Positions 44,659 to 53,995 of a stretch of 64,000 bases of DNA are shown here, one piece after another. The DNA is taken from contig NZ_CP028924.1 of assembly GCF_003061515.1 (NCBI RefSeq), positions 3,906,001-3,970,000 of the forward strand, written 5' to 3'. The position numbers were made by a program, and so were the translations under genes. Numbering within the stretch: position 1 is the first letter of the stretch; each line of letters starts with the position of its first letter. The notes beneath the pieces are model-generated. The model saw only the letters and a list, made by a program, of their open reading frames with translations. It had not been told where the DNA came from and searched no databases. This DNA is from Colwellia sp. Arc7-D. GTDB lineage: Bacteria; Pseudomonadota; Gammaproteobacteria; Enterobacterales; Alteromonadaceae.

Positions 44659-46053
44659 TTGAAAAATATAAAAAATTTATATTTTGCCTTACCAAAACAG
44701 CACCAAATAATTATTACGTCATGTGCTGCGATAGTGCTGATTTTATTCATGGTACCGTTAGAAAGTAGTAAGCAAGTATCGCCAACAAATAGTAATGGCG
44801 AATTTAAAGTAGGTGAACGTTATCAAGTTGCAATGCCTGAGCAAAGCAACGATGTAGAAGCTACTAGTAATATTCAACTGCCCGTTCCGCCGATTGAGGT
44901 ATTAAAAATCAATCAAGGGCCTGCTCCTGATTTACCGAGTAATATTGAAGAAGATGCAGCTCAATTATCGTGGCAATCGGTTAAAGTTAGAAGTGGTGAT
45001 TCATTAGCAAAAATATTCAAACGTAATGGCTTAAACGCGACTACAACGCATAACGTTATCACGGCAAAAGGTGAAGAAAGCGATTTACTGAAAAAGCTCA
45101 ACGTTGGCGACATTATACGCATCGGTAAAGACACTGATGGTAACTTGGTGTCACTTGAATATCCGTTGTCAAAAAATGAAACTTTATTTGTTAATTTGCA
45201 AAACCAGCAGTATCACGCCTACAAAGAAAGCAAAACGGTAGAAATACGTGAAGCTATTGCACACGGCACCATTACATCAAACTTTTGGAATGCTGCTTCA
45301 ACTGCAGGGTTAAATGATGGTCAGATTATCAGTTTGGCAAATGTATTTGGCTGGGATATAGATTTCGCAATGGATATTCGTGAAGGTGATAGCTTCAATG
45401 TAATTTACGAAAATCAATATGTTGAAGGTGATTTTATCGGTACTGGAAAAATAGTAGCCGCTGAGTTTATTAACCAAGGTGAATCTTTTACTGCCATTCG
45501 CTTTACCGACGACGAATACTATTCACCTAAAGGTAATAGCATGCGTAAAGCATTTTTACGTGCGCCAGTCAGTTTTCGCTATATTAGCTCAAACTTTAAA
45601 CGTAAACGTTTCCACCCTATTCAAAAACGCTGGAAATCACATAACGGCACCGATTATTCGGCTAAAAAGGGTACGCCTGTTGTTGCGGCTGGTAATGGTA
45701 GAGTTACCCATTCAACCTACAATAAATACAATGGTAATTACGTATTTATTCAGCACGGAAATGGTATTGTGACTAAGTATTTGCACTTTTCTAAACGTGC
45801 AGTTAAAGCCGGTGAGCGGGTAAAACAAGGCCAAGTCATTGGTTATGTTGGCTCAACAGGTATGTCAGAAGCACCACATTTACATTATGAATTTTTACTG
45901 AATGGCGTGCACCGTAACCCTAGAACAGTAAAGCTACCAGATGCTAAACCTATTAGTAGTAAATTTAAGCAAAAGTTTGATGCGGTAGCGGCTCAACGCC
46001 TTGCCGAACTTTCAAGTTCACGACAAGTGATGCTGAGTACTCAATCTAATTAG
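44659..46053 (+). CDS. mepM: MepM-like M23 peptidoglycan endopeptidase
   Basis: This protein is predicted to cut peptide crosslinks in peptidoglycan to allow wall growth. A single N-terminal membrane helix (ITSCAAIVLILFMVPL) anchors it in the inner membrane. An OapA/LysM-like region (WQSVKVRSGDSLAKIFKRNGL, near residue 105) precedes the C-terminal zinc domain, whose ligands are in HNGTDYSAKKGTPVVAAGNG and HLHYEF, with HGNGIVTKYLHF between. The 464 residues match E. coli MepM (440) in layout. The start is TTG at 44659. anmK follows after 16 bp, linking wall cutting and wall recycling in one operon. Confidence 0.92.
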   Translation: MKNIKNLYFALPKQHQIIITSCAAIVLILFMVPLESSKQVSPTNSNGEFKVGERYQVAMPEQSNDVEATSNIQLPVPPIEVLKINQGPAPDLPSNIEEDAAQLSWQSVKVRSGDSLAKIFKRNGLNATTTHNVITAKGEESDLLKKLNVGDIIRIGKDTDGNLVSLEYPLSKNETLFVNLQNQQYHAYKESKTVEIREAIAHGTITSNFWNAASTAGLNDGQIISLANVFGWDIDFAMDIREGDSFNVIYENQYVEGDFIGTGKIVAAEFINQGESFTAIRFTDDEYYSPKGNSMRKAFLRAPVSFRYISSNFKRKRFHPIQKRWKSHNGTDYSAKKGTPVVAAGNGRVTHSTYNKYNGNYVFIQHGNGIVTKYLHFSKRAVKAGERVKQGQVIGYVGSTGMSEAPHLHYEFLLNGVHRNPRTVKLPDAKPISSKFKQKFDAVAAQRLAELSSSRQVMLSTQSN

Positions 46054-46069
46054 AAAAGCGCGGATTAAT

Positions 46070-47234
46070 ATGAGTAATAACGTGAGTCATAACACAAGTA
46101 ATAAAGTACGCTACATCGGCCTAATGTCAGGCACCAGTGCCGATGGTATTGATCTAGCGTTAGTTGAGTTTGACAATAACCAGTCTCAATACGCCAATGG
46201 TGCCAACTTACTCGCCAGTTATTATCAAGCTTATGATCATAATACTCAGCAAAATATAATGCGTTTATATAACGCCAGCGCTAATGAAATTGACCATGCT
46301 GGCAGTCTCAACATTGAGTTAGCACAACAGTTTTCACACGCTATTTTAAAGTTTTTACAACAAGAAAATTTAACGGCTTCAGACATCACCGCCATAGGTT
46401 GTCATGGGCAAACTATTCGCCATCGCCCAGTTAAAAACGAGCAGATAACAACGCCTTTTACTTTGCAAATAGGTTGTTTACAAACCTTAGCGTTATTAAC
46501 AGGTATTCGTGTGGTGGGCGACTTTAGAACCAAGGATATTGCCTTAGGCGGCCAAGGTGCACCATTAGTTCCCGCCTTTCATCAAGCCATATTTGGTTCT
46601 GCTGAAAAAGATGTGTTTGTGGTTAACATTGGCGGTATTGCTAATATTACTTTTCTTCCTGCAAACGCGCCGCATAAAACCACAGGTTTTGACACCGGGC
46701 CCTGGTAATGCGTTAATGGATTATTGGTTTTCTCAACATCAATCAGGTCGATTTGACACTAAAGGCCAATGGGCTAATTCAGGTACGATTTGTCCTGATT
46801 TATTACAAGCAATGTTAAGCGATAGTTACTTCACTCAACCGGCACCTAAAAGTACTGGTCGAGAGTATTTTAATGCACAATGGTTAGCCGAATTTACCGA
46901 TAAAAGCACACTAACACCTGCTGATATTCAAGCAACATTAACGGCATTAACCGCTGACAGTATTGCACAAGAAATCACTAAACTAAGTACGAAATCTGAC
47001 GTATACATTTGTGGTGGTGGCATTGAGAATCACTACTTGGTTTCACTTTTAAATCATAAGCTTACCAACCATTCAATAGTGAATACTCATACAAAAAACA
47101 TTAATAGTGATTCACTTGAGGCAATGGCATTTGCCTGGTTGGCCTTAGCATTTGATAAAAATATTTTCGGCAACATTCCAGCAGTAACAGGGGCTAGCAA
47201 GTCGACTGTTTTAGGGATCAGTACCAAGCCTTAA
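46070..47234 (+). pseudogene. anmK: anhydro-N-acetylmuramic acid kinase, frameshifted
   Basis: AnmK phosphorylates and opens 1,6-anhydroMurNAc, a step in peptidoglycan recycling. The first frame (46070-46708) has GLMSGTSADGIDLALVEF, GCHGQTIRHRP and VVNIGGIANITFLP, then breaks in GFDTGPW followed by a stop. The second frame resumes exactly as the family does, reading GPGNALMDYW, ending at 47234 with YICGGGIEN and SDSLEAMAFAWLA. Dropping one C from GGGCCC at 46697-46702 restores a single frame of about 387 residues (E. coli has 369). Both halves are otherwise well conserved, so this is either a very recent mutation or a sequencing error. Confidence 0.9.
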
Positions 47235-47406
47235 AAATAACTAGATCTGAATATTTTTCTCTTTATAATAAAACGTTCCCGTCGAAAAAGAAGCACGTTA
47301 GCTGTAGAATATTTGAACTATTTTCAGAATAGATATTCCAAGTAATAACAGAGTTTGCTTAATCGAAAGCACGGTTCGATTTTCGACAATAAACGAGGAG
47401 GAAACG

Positions 47407-47598
47407 ATGGAATTTAACGATATACATATTGGTATGAAATGCGGCAGTAAAAAAGGTAGCGGCACGGTCACTTGGATCGATGGTTCAACTCGCACTATTT
47501 ACATGGCAAATACTGATAGTAACAACAGTTTTGAAGTCGACTTTGAAGAGATTCTTGAAGATCCTCAAGCGCACAACAAAGAAGATACTTACTACTAA
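47407..47598 (+). CDS. small acidic protein, unrecognised
   Basis: The 63-residue protein starts at an ATG preceded by GAGGAGG, a near-perfect ribosome binding site, and ends before a strong terminator, so it is probably well translated. The sequence IHIGMKCGSKKGSGTVTWIDGSTRTIYM followed by FEVDFEEILED suggests a small SH3-like beta barrel with an acidic C-terminus. I do not recognise the family. The gene is single, between anmK and the epimerase gene. Confidence 0.75.
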   Translation: MEFNDIHIGMKCGSKKGSGTVTWIDGSTRTIYMANTDSNNSFEVDFEEILEDPQAHNKEDTYY

Positions 47599-47904
47599 GT
47601 TTTCTATTCGGCTTAGATAGTAATGAAAAGCTCCTAAGGGAGCTTTTTTATTGCCAACTTTTTATTCATTTCAATATTCGCCTGCTATAGTTTATTAATA
47701 ACGTACAACACTGTATGTGATCTATAAATTAACATTGTCGGTATAACTAATATCCTCACTTACTAATATCGTTATTGGCTAATACCTTTGGATAGTCGTT
47801 TAATATCTCGGCAAAGCTCCAACTAAACACGCACCAATATTTATCTCTGGGTAAAGGAAGTATGACGAGTGACAAATTAGATCTTATACAAATAAGGAGC
47901 AATA
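47599..47904. other. 306-bp intergenic region before the epimerase gene
   Basis: Apart from the terminator at its left end I see no gene. An AAGGAGC site at its right end serves the epimerase gene. Confidence 0.5.
47626..47649 (+). terminator. Rho-independent terminator of the small acidic protein gene
   Basis: AAAAGCTCC and GGAGCTTTTTT form a stem with a TAAG loop and a T run, 28 bases after the stop. Confidence 0.92.
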
Positions 47905-48801
47905 ATGAACATTTTAATTACGGGTGGTAGTGGCCTGATTGGGCAAGCACTGATCCAACATTTAAATACTGAACGCATTATTGTGCTAACGCGAAGTACT
48001 GATAGAACAGCAAAATTATTGCCTGATAATATTGAATTAGTCACAACGCTTGACGATGTAAACTTTAATGATCTTGATGTAGTGGTAAATTTAGCTGGTG
48101 AAGCTATTGTTGATAAAAGATGGACAAGCAAACAAAAGGATATTATTTGCCAGAGCCGTTGGCAAATAACTCAAAGCTTGGTTGATAAAGTTCAACAAGC
48201 GATTAAGCCACCTCACAGCTTTATTTCAGGCAGCGCGATTGGTTTTTATGGTCGACAAGGGGCTTTATCAATCGATGAGAGCTATCAAGATATACATGAG
48301 GAGTTTAGTCATTATGTATGTCAGAAGTGGGAAGCTATAGCACAGCAGGCTCAATCAGAGACAACACGTGTTTGCTTAATACGAACCGGGATAGTTTTAG
48401 CCAACAACGGCGGTGCTTTACAAAAAATGTTACCGCCATTTGCACTCGGTCTAGGTGGTCCCATTGCTAGCGGCGAGCAGTTTATGTCATGGATACATAT
48501 TGATGACATGGTGGCGGTTCTATTAGCCGCTATCTACCAAACTGATATTTCTGGACCGATTAACGCGACAGCCCCTATGCCAGTTACTAATCAAGAATTT
48601 TCAAAAACCTTAAGCAAAGTGCTTAACCGACCTTGTATATTTAGAGTTCCTGCTTTTATATTAAAAATATTAATGGGAGAGTCAGCAGATTTAGTGTTAT
48701 ATGGCCAAAATGTTTTGCCCGCGAAATTGCTTAATCATCAGTTTAAATTTCAATATCCAACTTTACAGTCAGCCTTAAAACAGCTATTAATTAAGCCATA
48801 G
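47905..48801 (+). CDS. TIGR01777-family NAD-dependent epimerase (YfcH-like)
   Basis: The 298-residue protein is an extended short-chain dehydrogenase. The N-terminal nucleotide motif is ITGGSGLIGQAL, followed by VVNLAGEAIVDKRW and SGSAIGFYG, the family version of the active-site region. The C-terminal half has RTGIVLANNGGALQKMLPPFALGLGGPIASGEQFMSWIHIDD, which is highly characteristic. Substrates of YfcH and its relatives are not known; plant relatives affect cell division. A good AAGGAGC site precedes the ATG. The next gene starts 22 bp later. Confidence 0.9.
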   Translation: MNILITGGSGLIGQALIQHLNTERIIVLTRSTDRTAKLLPDNIELVTTLDDVNFNDLDVVVNLAGEAIVDKRWTSKQKDIICQSRWQITQSLVDKVQQAIKPPHSFISGSAIGFYGRQGALSIDESYQDIHEEFSHYVCQKWEAIAQQAQSETTRVCLIRTGIVLANNGGALQKMLPPFALGLGGPIASGEQFMSWIHIDDMVAVLLAAIYQTDISGPINATAPMPVTNQEFSKTLSKVLNRPCIFRVPAFILKILMGESADLVLYGQNVLPAKLLNHQFKFQYPTLQSALKQLLIKP

Positions 48802-48823
48802 ATACTAAACCTTAGGTAATCAC

Positions 48824-49219
48824 TTGAAAGCAGAGTTTCTTCCTCACGGAAAATGCAGTTTTGCTGTAGAAGATAACATTATTTCCATAGATGCCACGGG
48901 CCCATGGAATTTAGAGTTCTTTAAAAAAATGCACGCCGATCTAACAAGCATTATTATAAACGATGTTGATTCCCAAAATTTTGCAGTTTTACTTATATTG
49001 AGAGGCCTGCCATTAGCAACAAAAAACGCTTTAGACTATCATGTAAAATTTGTTAGTACTGGACAAACAAAAGCATTGGCAATCTATTCTAGCTTGAGTG
49101 AATCGCCAGCTATAGCCGAAAATATTTTTCAAAAAGCTTATTATCAAGCAGGACTAAAAAGCAAAAGCTTTGATTCTCCTGATGCAGCAAAAAAATGGTT
49201 AACAAGCCAATTAACTTAG
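48824..49219 (+). CDS. unrecognised 131-residue protein, possibly STAS/SpoIIAA-like
   Basis: The start is TTG at 48824, which has only a weak upstream AGG. The product alternates strands and helices: FAVEDNIISIDATGPWNLEFFKKMHADL, FAVLLILRGLPLAT, ALAIYSSLSESPAIAENIFQKAYYQ and a C-terminal SPDAAKKWL. The last part is typical of SpoIIAA/STAS-like fold proteins, where a similar SxxxAxxWL closes the domain. It lies 22 bp after the epimerase gene and is probably co-transcribed. The fold call is inference from pattern only. Confidence 0.65.
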   Translation: MKAEFLPHGKCSFAVEDNIISIDATGPWNLEFFKKMHADLTSIIINDVDSQNFAVLLILRGLPLATKNALDYHVKFVSTGQTKALAIYSSLSESPAIAENIFQKAYYQAGLKSKSFDSPDAAKKWLTSQLT

Positions 49220-49342
49220 TTTTATGAATAGACTAACTTACCACTATGTTGCTTTTTCCTCTTTAACACTAAAGGGTTTTTGCTAACTTATTATTTACGG
49301 TTAATAAACATAAACCAAAGAGAATAATGAACTTATAAAATC

Positions 49343-49372
49343 AAAAAAGGTGAGCACAAGCTCACCTTTTTT
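49343..49372. terminator. bidirectional terminator between the TTG-start gene and ssb
   Basis: AAAAAAGGTGAG and CTCACCTTTTTT form a perfect 12-bp stem with a 6-base loop and end in T runs on both strands. It serves the plus-strand gene ending at 49219 and the minus-strand ssb ending at 49414. Confidence 0.93.
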
Positions 49373-49413
49373 ACATTCTATATTTAACTTTACAGCTATT
49401 AATTAACTAGAAA

Positions 49414-50100
49414 TTAAAATGGTATATCGTCATCAAAATCAATCGTTGGTTCTTGTGGGTTTACTTTTGGTGCATTCTGTTGAAAACCACCTGATTGCTG
49501 CCCAAATCCACCAGACTGCGAAGGCGCTGACTGCTGCTGATATCCACCAGATTGTTGAGAGTTTGAGTTTGATTGCTGCGGTGCTGGTTGTTGATAACCT
49601 CCAGACTGTTGCGCAGGTTTGTTATAAGCTTGTTGAGGCGCTGCTTGCTGATTAAATCCACTACTTTGTTGTGGAGCTGGGGCTTGCTGCTGGAAACCAC
49701 CTGATTGTTGAGGTGCTTGTTGATTGAATCCGCCTGCACCTGCACCGCTACCACCACGAGAATCTAACATTTGCATTGTGCCGTTAAAACCTTGAACGAC
49801 TATCTCAGTTGTATATTGATCTTGGCCTTGTTGGTTTTGCCACTTACGTGTTTGCAAAGCACCTTCAATATAAACTTTAGAGCCTTTCTTTAAATATTCG
49901 CCAGCGATTTCGGCTAATTTACCGAACATAACTACACGGTGCCATTCAGTTTTTTCTTTTTGTTCACCCGTTTGCTTGTCTTTCCAACTTTCAGAAGTTG
50001 CAATAGTAAGGTTAGCAACCCCACCACCGTTAGGCATAAAACGCACTTCAGGGTCTTTCCCTAAGTTACCTAAAATAATTACTTTATTGACACCAGCCAT
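49414..50100 (-). CDS. ssb: single-stranded DNA-binding protein
   Basis: SSB coats single-stranded DNA and recruits replication and repair enzymes. The ATG at 50100 is the likely start ([20 protein letters not shown]); a TTG two codons upstream would add two residues. The OB fold covers about residues 1-110, with [28 protein letters not shown]. The linker, about 110-218, is a repetitive Gln/Gly/Ser/Pro-rich low-complexity region with repeated QQSGG units. The tail IDFDDDIPF is the partner-binding tip. The 228 residues exceed E. coli SSB (178) because of the long linker. It is not adjacent to uvrA, unlike in E. coli. Confidence 0.95.
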   Translation of the reverse strand: MAGVNKVIILGNLGKDPEVRFMPNGGGVANLTIATSESWKDKQTGEQKEKTEWHRVVMFGKLAEIAGEYLKKGSKVYIEGALQTRKWQNQQGQDQYTTEIVVQGFNGTMQMLDSRGGSGAGAGGFNQQAPQQSGGFQQQAPAPQQSSGFNQQAAPQQAYNKPAQQSGGYQQPAPQQSNSNSQQSGGYQQQSAPSQSGGFGQQSGGFQQNAPKVNPQEPTIDFDDDIPF

Positions 50101-50366
50101 GAACAAAATCCTATATTTACAGTAAAGTCATACTTTACTTATTTAACACTACCTAAGCGTCAGCTCGCTTAGAATATTTATTTTTAATAACAATATCCAG
50201 ATTCTATCACTACGGGTAAAAAATTACGCTAGATTTACACGATTTTTTCTGAAATATTTTATCACTAGGGTCTGAATTACTGCTTATCATTATCTCTATG
50301 TTTAAGCAGAAACTTGGGTCTATTCCCCAGTTATCGACATGTGAGAATTAAGACCAATATTAGCCT

Positions 50367-50762
50367 TTATAATTCAATAAAATGGGCTTTCATACATTCG
50401 ATTGTTGTTGCAGAAATTTTTTGAGATTTTTTAGCTTGGTGATCAAAGTGCACCATAACAGCAGTGCCCGACGCACACTTTTTATCGGCTTGCCACGCTT
50501 CTTGATAAACATCAAACGAGCTATTGCCTATACGACTAATAAAAGTTTTTAATTCTACTTTAGCACCGTATTGCAATTCAGCATGAAACTCAACGGTGGT
50601 TTTAGCCAAAATTAACTTCCAGTTACTTAAGCTTAAATCTGGTGTAAACCATTCAAAAACAGGGTCTCTTGCACCCTCAAACCACTGTGCAACTACCGTG
50701 TTATTAATATGTCCTAAACCGTCAGTTTCGCAAAACCTTGGTTTTATACTTTCATTTATCAT
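50367..50762 (-). CDS. acyl-CoA thioesterase, 4-hydroxybenzoyl-CoA thioesterase family
   Basis: The 131-residue protein is a hotdog-fold thioesterase. The family signature is RFCETDGLGHINNTVVAQWFEGAR, where the usual aspartate (D in ETDGLGHINN) is the catalytic residue and GHINN precedes the long central helix. FHAELQYGAKVELKTFISRIG and AVMVHFDH form the strands. It would hydrolyse an acyl-CoA; chain preference is not readable. It is monocistronic on the minus strand. Confidence 0.85.
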   Translation of the reverse strand: MINESIKPRFCETDGLGHINNTVVAQWFEGARDPVFEWFTPDLSLSNWKLILAKTTVEFHAELQYGAKVELKTFISRIGNSSFDVYQEAWQADKKCASGTAVMVHFDHQAKKSQKISATTIECMKAHFIEL

Positions 50763-50939
50763 TCTGATTCTCTATATCATTTTTGCAATATATGTCTTGA
50801 TATACGGTGGTTTTCGCCGATATAAAAACACGTTAAAATAATTTTTATTTCAACATTCTACAGAGATTTTTCAACAAGGTAATTAAATTAGTAGCGGTTT
50901 GTTGTATGCTTAGCTCAGATTAATAATAAGAATGTGACC

Positions 50940-51638
50940 ATGACCGACTTTATAGAAGTATACCCTAACGCACTCAGCCCAGAGTTTTGCTCAAAATTTA
51001 TTAAAGATTTCGATAAAAGCAAGCATAAAGTAGCAGGGAGAACGGGTGGTGGTGTCGACACCACTAAAAAGCTCAGCCAAGATATATATCTGAACCAACA
51101 TGCAGAATTTCAGCCTGCCTTGCAAACCATTTTACGTGCTTGTGGCGACCAGATCACTGACTATATTAGCAAATATTTTTTTAGTTTAATTGGTGGCATT
51201 TCATTAACGGTACAGCACCCTAAAACTAAGCAACCCGTAGTACTCACAGTCGATAATTTCGAAGAAGTAGGCAAGCCAAATTTATTTAATTTAATAAAAT
51301 ATTTATTTAATTTAGCCCCTGTTAACGCGCAAAGTTATGAGCAAGGCAAGGGTAATTATGGTTATTGGCACTCAGAAATATACCCACAATTAGGTGATAA
51401 TAAGGCACTGCATAGAGTACTTCTTTTTATTATTTACTTAAATGATGTAGAAGAAGGCGGTGAAACAGAGTTTTACTATCAAAATAAAATTATTAAGCCC
51501 AAAGCTGGCAGCATGATTATTGCTCCTTGTGGTTTCACTCATACACATCGAGGCAATATACCTGTCTCATCGAATAAATACGTGCTAACGTCTTGGATGA
51601 GTTATAACCCAGCACAACAAATATACACGGCGAGTTAA
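50940..51638 (+). CDS. 2-oxoglutarate/Fe(II)-dependent oxygenase (prolyl-4-hydroxylase-like)
   Basis: The 232-residue protein has the double-stranded beta-helix core of the P4H family. The iron ligands appear to be His-x-Glu in GYWHSEIYP and the distal His in FTHTHRGN. LLFIIYLNDVEEGGETEFYY and IKPKAGSMIIAPCGF are typical, and KYVLTSWMSYN near the end would hold the oxoglutarate site. The first acidic ligand is Glu instead of the usual Asp. The ATG at 50940 is preferred; GTG at 50934 is in frame. The substrate, protein or small molecule, is unknown. Confidence 0.82.
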   Translation: MTDFIEVYPNALSPEFCSKFIKDFDKSKHKVAGRTGGGVDTTKKLSQDIYLNQHAEFQPALQTILRACGDQITDYISKYFFSLIGGISLTVQHPKTKQPVVLTVDNFEEVGKPNLFNLIKYLFNLAPVNAQSYEQGKGNYGYWHSEIYPQLGDNKALHRVLLFIIYLNDVEEGGETEFYYQNKIIKPKAGSMIIAPCGFTHTHRGNIPVSSNKYVLTSWMSYNPAQQIYTAS

Positions 51639-51749
51639 TATAATAATTGAACTGCTTTTATACTTGGCTATAGTTAACGTTTTACAAAAAACAGCTTTCA
51701 GAAAAAATAAGCAGCTAAATATACAATAATGGGACTAAATTAATATTTT

Positions 51750-52505
51750 ATGGATAAAATACTTATAGTTATTGCTGTCTTTTTTAGTAGCCAAAGCTTT
51801 GCTTCACATCCCTTACCTGTATTAACTGTCGCCAGTGAAGAGTGGCAAGAATATACCAATATTGATGGTACTGGCACATACTGGGATATTATTCGTGAAG
51901 TGTATGGCGAACATTATCAATTAGAGTTTATATCTACTAGTTGGAGTCGCGCCATTAACCTGGTCGAAACTGGACGTGCTGATGTTCTTGTCGGCACTTA
52001 TAAAGATACCAGTCGACAGCTTATTTTCCCACAGCATCATTTAGACATTGAATACCCTCTATATGCAATTTTCGATGAGAACATACAAAGTATTAACAAA
52101 GCAGATGACCTAGCTGGGCTCATTGTTGCGGGAAAAAAAGATTATGCTTTGGAGCGGTTTTTACCAAGTACTAGTCGTTTTTATGGTGTCGAGTACATCG
52201 ATAATATTACAAGACTTATTGATAAAAAGCGTGTTGATGTCGCCGTTACTTATCTTACTAATTTATCTTTAGCAGATCCTGAAAACCGTTTTAGTCATCA
52301 AATAATAGGGAAAGAAGAACATTTATATTTAGCCTTTACGGATTCAAAAAAAGGTAAAAAGCTGCAAAAAACTTATGATAAAAAAATTATCAAATTAGTG
52401 AAAGATAATAAATTACAGCAGTACTTTATCAGTGAAGCAGAATATCAACATGCTCAATACGACACTTTGTTGTCTAAACCGAAAAAAATTCTAGCGTTAA
52501 AATAA
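51750..52505 (+). CDS. solitary periplasmic solute-binding protein (SBP_bac_3-like)
   Basis: A short signal peptide (MDKILIVIAVFFSSQSFA) precedes a bacterial extracellular solute-binding domain: LTVASEEWQEYTNIDGTGTYWDIIREVYG, then SRAINLVETGRADVLVGTYKDTSRQLIFP, and the second-lobe LIDKKRVDVAVTYL. It is about 30 kDa with no ABC transporter genes nearby, as with the protein at 31716. The two share little more than fold. The ligand cannot be deduced. A strong terminator follows the stop codon. Confidence 0.82.
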   Translation: MDKILIVIAVFFSSQSFASHPLPVLTVASEEWQEYTNIDGTGTYWDIIREVYGEHYQLEFISTSWSRAINLVETGRADVLVGTYKDTSRQLIFPQHHLDIEYPLYAIFDENIQSINKADDLAGLIVAGKKDYALERFLPSTSRFYGVEYIDNITRLIDKKRVDVAVTYLTNLSLADPENRFSHQIIGKEEHLYLAFTDSKKGKKLQKTYDKKIIKLVKDNKLQQYFISEAEYQHAQYDTLLSKPKKILALK

Positions 52506-52520
52506 ACATATCAACAATAA

Positions 52521-52548
52521 AAAAGCATAATGGTGTCATTATGCTTTT
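52521..52548. terminator. bidirectional terminator between the solute-binding gene and pssA
   Basis: AAAAGCATAATG and CATTATGCTTTT form a perfect 12-bp stem with a GTGT loop between convergent genes; A and T runs on the two sides allow use in both directions. Confidence 0.9.
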
Positions 52549-52595
52549 ACTTTAAGTCTTTAAAATTAATCTATATTATATTGACGATCGTGTAG

Positions 52596-53927
52596 CTATA
52601 GAAAGCGTTTCAATAACCTGTCTATTTGTGTCATACGTAAACGTTTTAATAATTTACGAGGCTTATCTGGATAATTATGCACGCTTTCAATGTCAGCTAT
52701 ATTATGAATAACTTTTGTGTGTTCGGTAATGCGTTTAAATTCGGCATTGAATTTATCCGCTAACTGGCCTTTTTCGTCGTCGAGCAAAATACCATTTTCT
52801 AAATCAAGCGACCACGCACGCGGATTTAAGTTACTTCCTGTTAATAGGTGATAGCGATTATCTGCGACTATACCTTTCAAATGAAAGCTGTTTGAACCGT
52901 CCTGCCACAACCTTAGTGACAAGTTACCATTGTCGAGGTGCTTTTGACGTCGAGATAAGAAACTCACCAGCAAGCGCTCATAAATATAAGGCACAATTTC
53001 AACCGTTGAAAAGGTTGTTTCATCCGCATTATAAAAGTCGTTAGCTTTTTTATCTCCCACTGTTAAAGTCACTTTAACACCTCGTTTTAGTGCGGCATCT
53101 AAGTCTCTTAGCAAAGGTTTGGGTAGGTTAAAATAAGGTGTGAAAATAATTAATGATTCTTGGCTATTACGAACTAAGTCTCTGATCACACGATTCAGTT
53201 GATTACCTCTTCGGCCACAACCAACAAACATAGACGCTTGTATTTCAGCAGAGTTACTGACACGTTTATTTGTGCTTAACAGTTTATATTTTGCAACTTT
53301 TAATAGCTTAGTTAAACGAATGATTTTTCGTTTTATTTTTTTTGCACTGGGCACTTCACCCTGATTTAACAGAGGTGCCAATGCTGAATCAATAAAGCAG
53401 CGGTTGAGGTATTCACAAAAATTATCCGCTAATGCCTGACTGTTTAGGCGATAATAGCGATCAAGACGATAACGCTCAGTTTGCTGTAAATAAACATCAT
53501 TAATACTGGCTCCGGTGTAAAGTAAAACATTGTCGATTACCATTCCTTTCAAATGTAAAACGCCAAGCAATTCTTTCCGTTTAACTGGCACGCCATAAAT
53601 TTTAATAGAGACTTGATGTTGCTGTTCAAGCGCTAAATAAAGATCTCGATTTCCGCCAGATTCTTTATCTCCAATCAAACCACGTTGCGCTCGATGGAAA
53701 TCTACAAACAAGCAAATATCTAACGCAGGGGTTTGTTGTTTAGCTTGGTATAAGGCAGCCAATATTTCTCTGCCTGCAGTATCGTCTTGAATATAAAGCG
53801 CAGAAATATAGATACGAGAAGTCGCTTGGGCAATTTCTGCCAATAGCAATTGCTTAAAATCAGCAGCAGTATTAGCAATATCGATATCTGTGGCAGCTAT
53901 GCCAACCATAGAATTAACGGCAACCAT
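52596..53927 (-). CDS. pssA: CDP-diacylglycerol-serine O-phosphatidyltransferase, PssA type I
   Basis: PssA makes phosphatidylserine, the precursor of phosphatidylethanolamine, at the inner face of the membrane. The 443-residue product (E. coli 451) belongs to the phospholipase D superfamily. Two HxK motifs are seen: His125 in VLHLKGMVID and the second in FHLKGIVADNRY near residue 350, each followed by the GAS/GSNLNPRAW region. FVDFHRAQRGLIG and IFTPYFNLP are highly characteristic. No other lipid gene is adjacent. A second Met at residue 7 could be the start. Confidence 0.93.
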   Translation of the reverse strand: MVAVNSMVGIAATDIDIANTAADFKQLLLAEIAQATSRIYISALYIQDDTAGREILAALYQAKQQTPALDICLFVDFHRAQRGLIGDKESGGNRDLYLALEQQHQVSIKIYGVPVKRKELLGVLHLKGMVIDNVLLYTGASINDVYLQQTERYRLDRYYRLNSQALADNFCEYLNRCFIDSALAPLLNQGEVPSAKKIKRKIIRLTKLLKVAKYKLLSTNKRVSNSAEIQASMFVGCGRRGNQLNRVIRDLVRNSQESLIIFTPYFNLPKPLLRDLDAALKRGVKVTLTVGDKKANDFYNADETTFSTVEIVPYIYERLLVSFLSRRQKHLDNGNLSLRLWQDGSNSFHLKGIVADNRYHLLTGSNLNPRAWSLDLENGILLDDEKGQLADKFNAEFKRITEHTKVIHNIADIESVHNYPDKPRKLLKRLRMTQIDRLLKRFL

Positions 53928-53995
53928 ATTAACGGTTGCCCGCGTGCGAGATAGAAAATTTATATGTTTTATTATTATTCATTCAGTCTAGGTAA

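Noticed and set aside
45479..45772. 97-codon frame overlapping mepM
   Set aside because: Same-strand shadow of the M23 domain, whose zinc motifs are intact in the main frame.
49419..49757. Gln-rich frames on both strands over the ssb linker
   Set aside because: They are alternate readings of the repeated linker DNA; the ssb frame explains the region.
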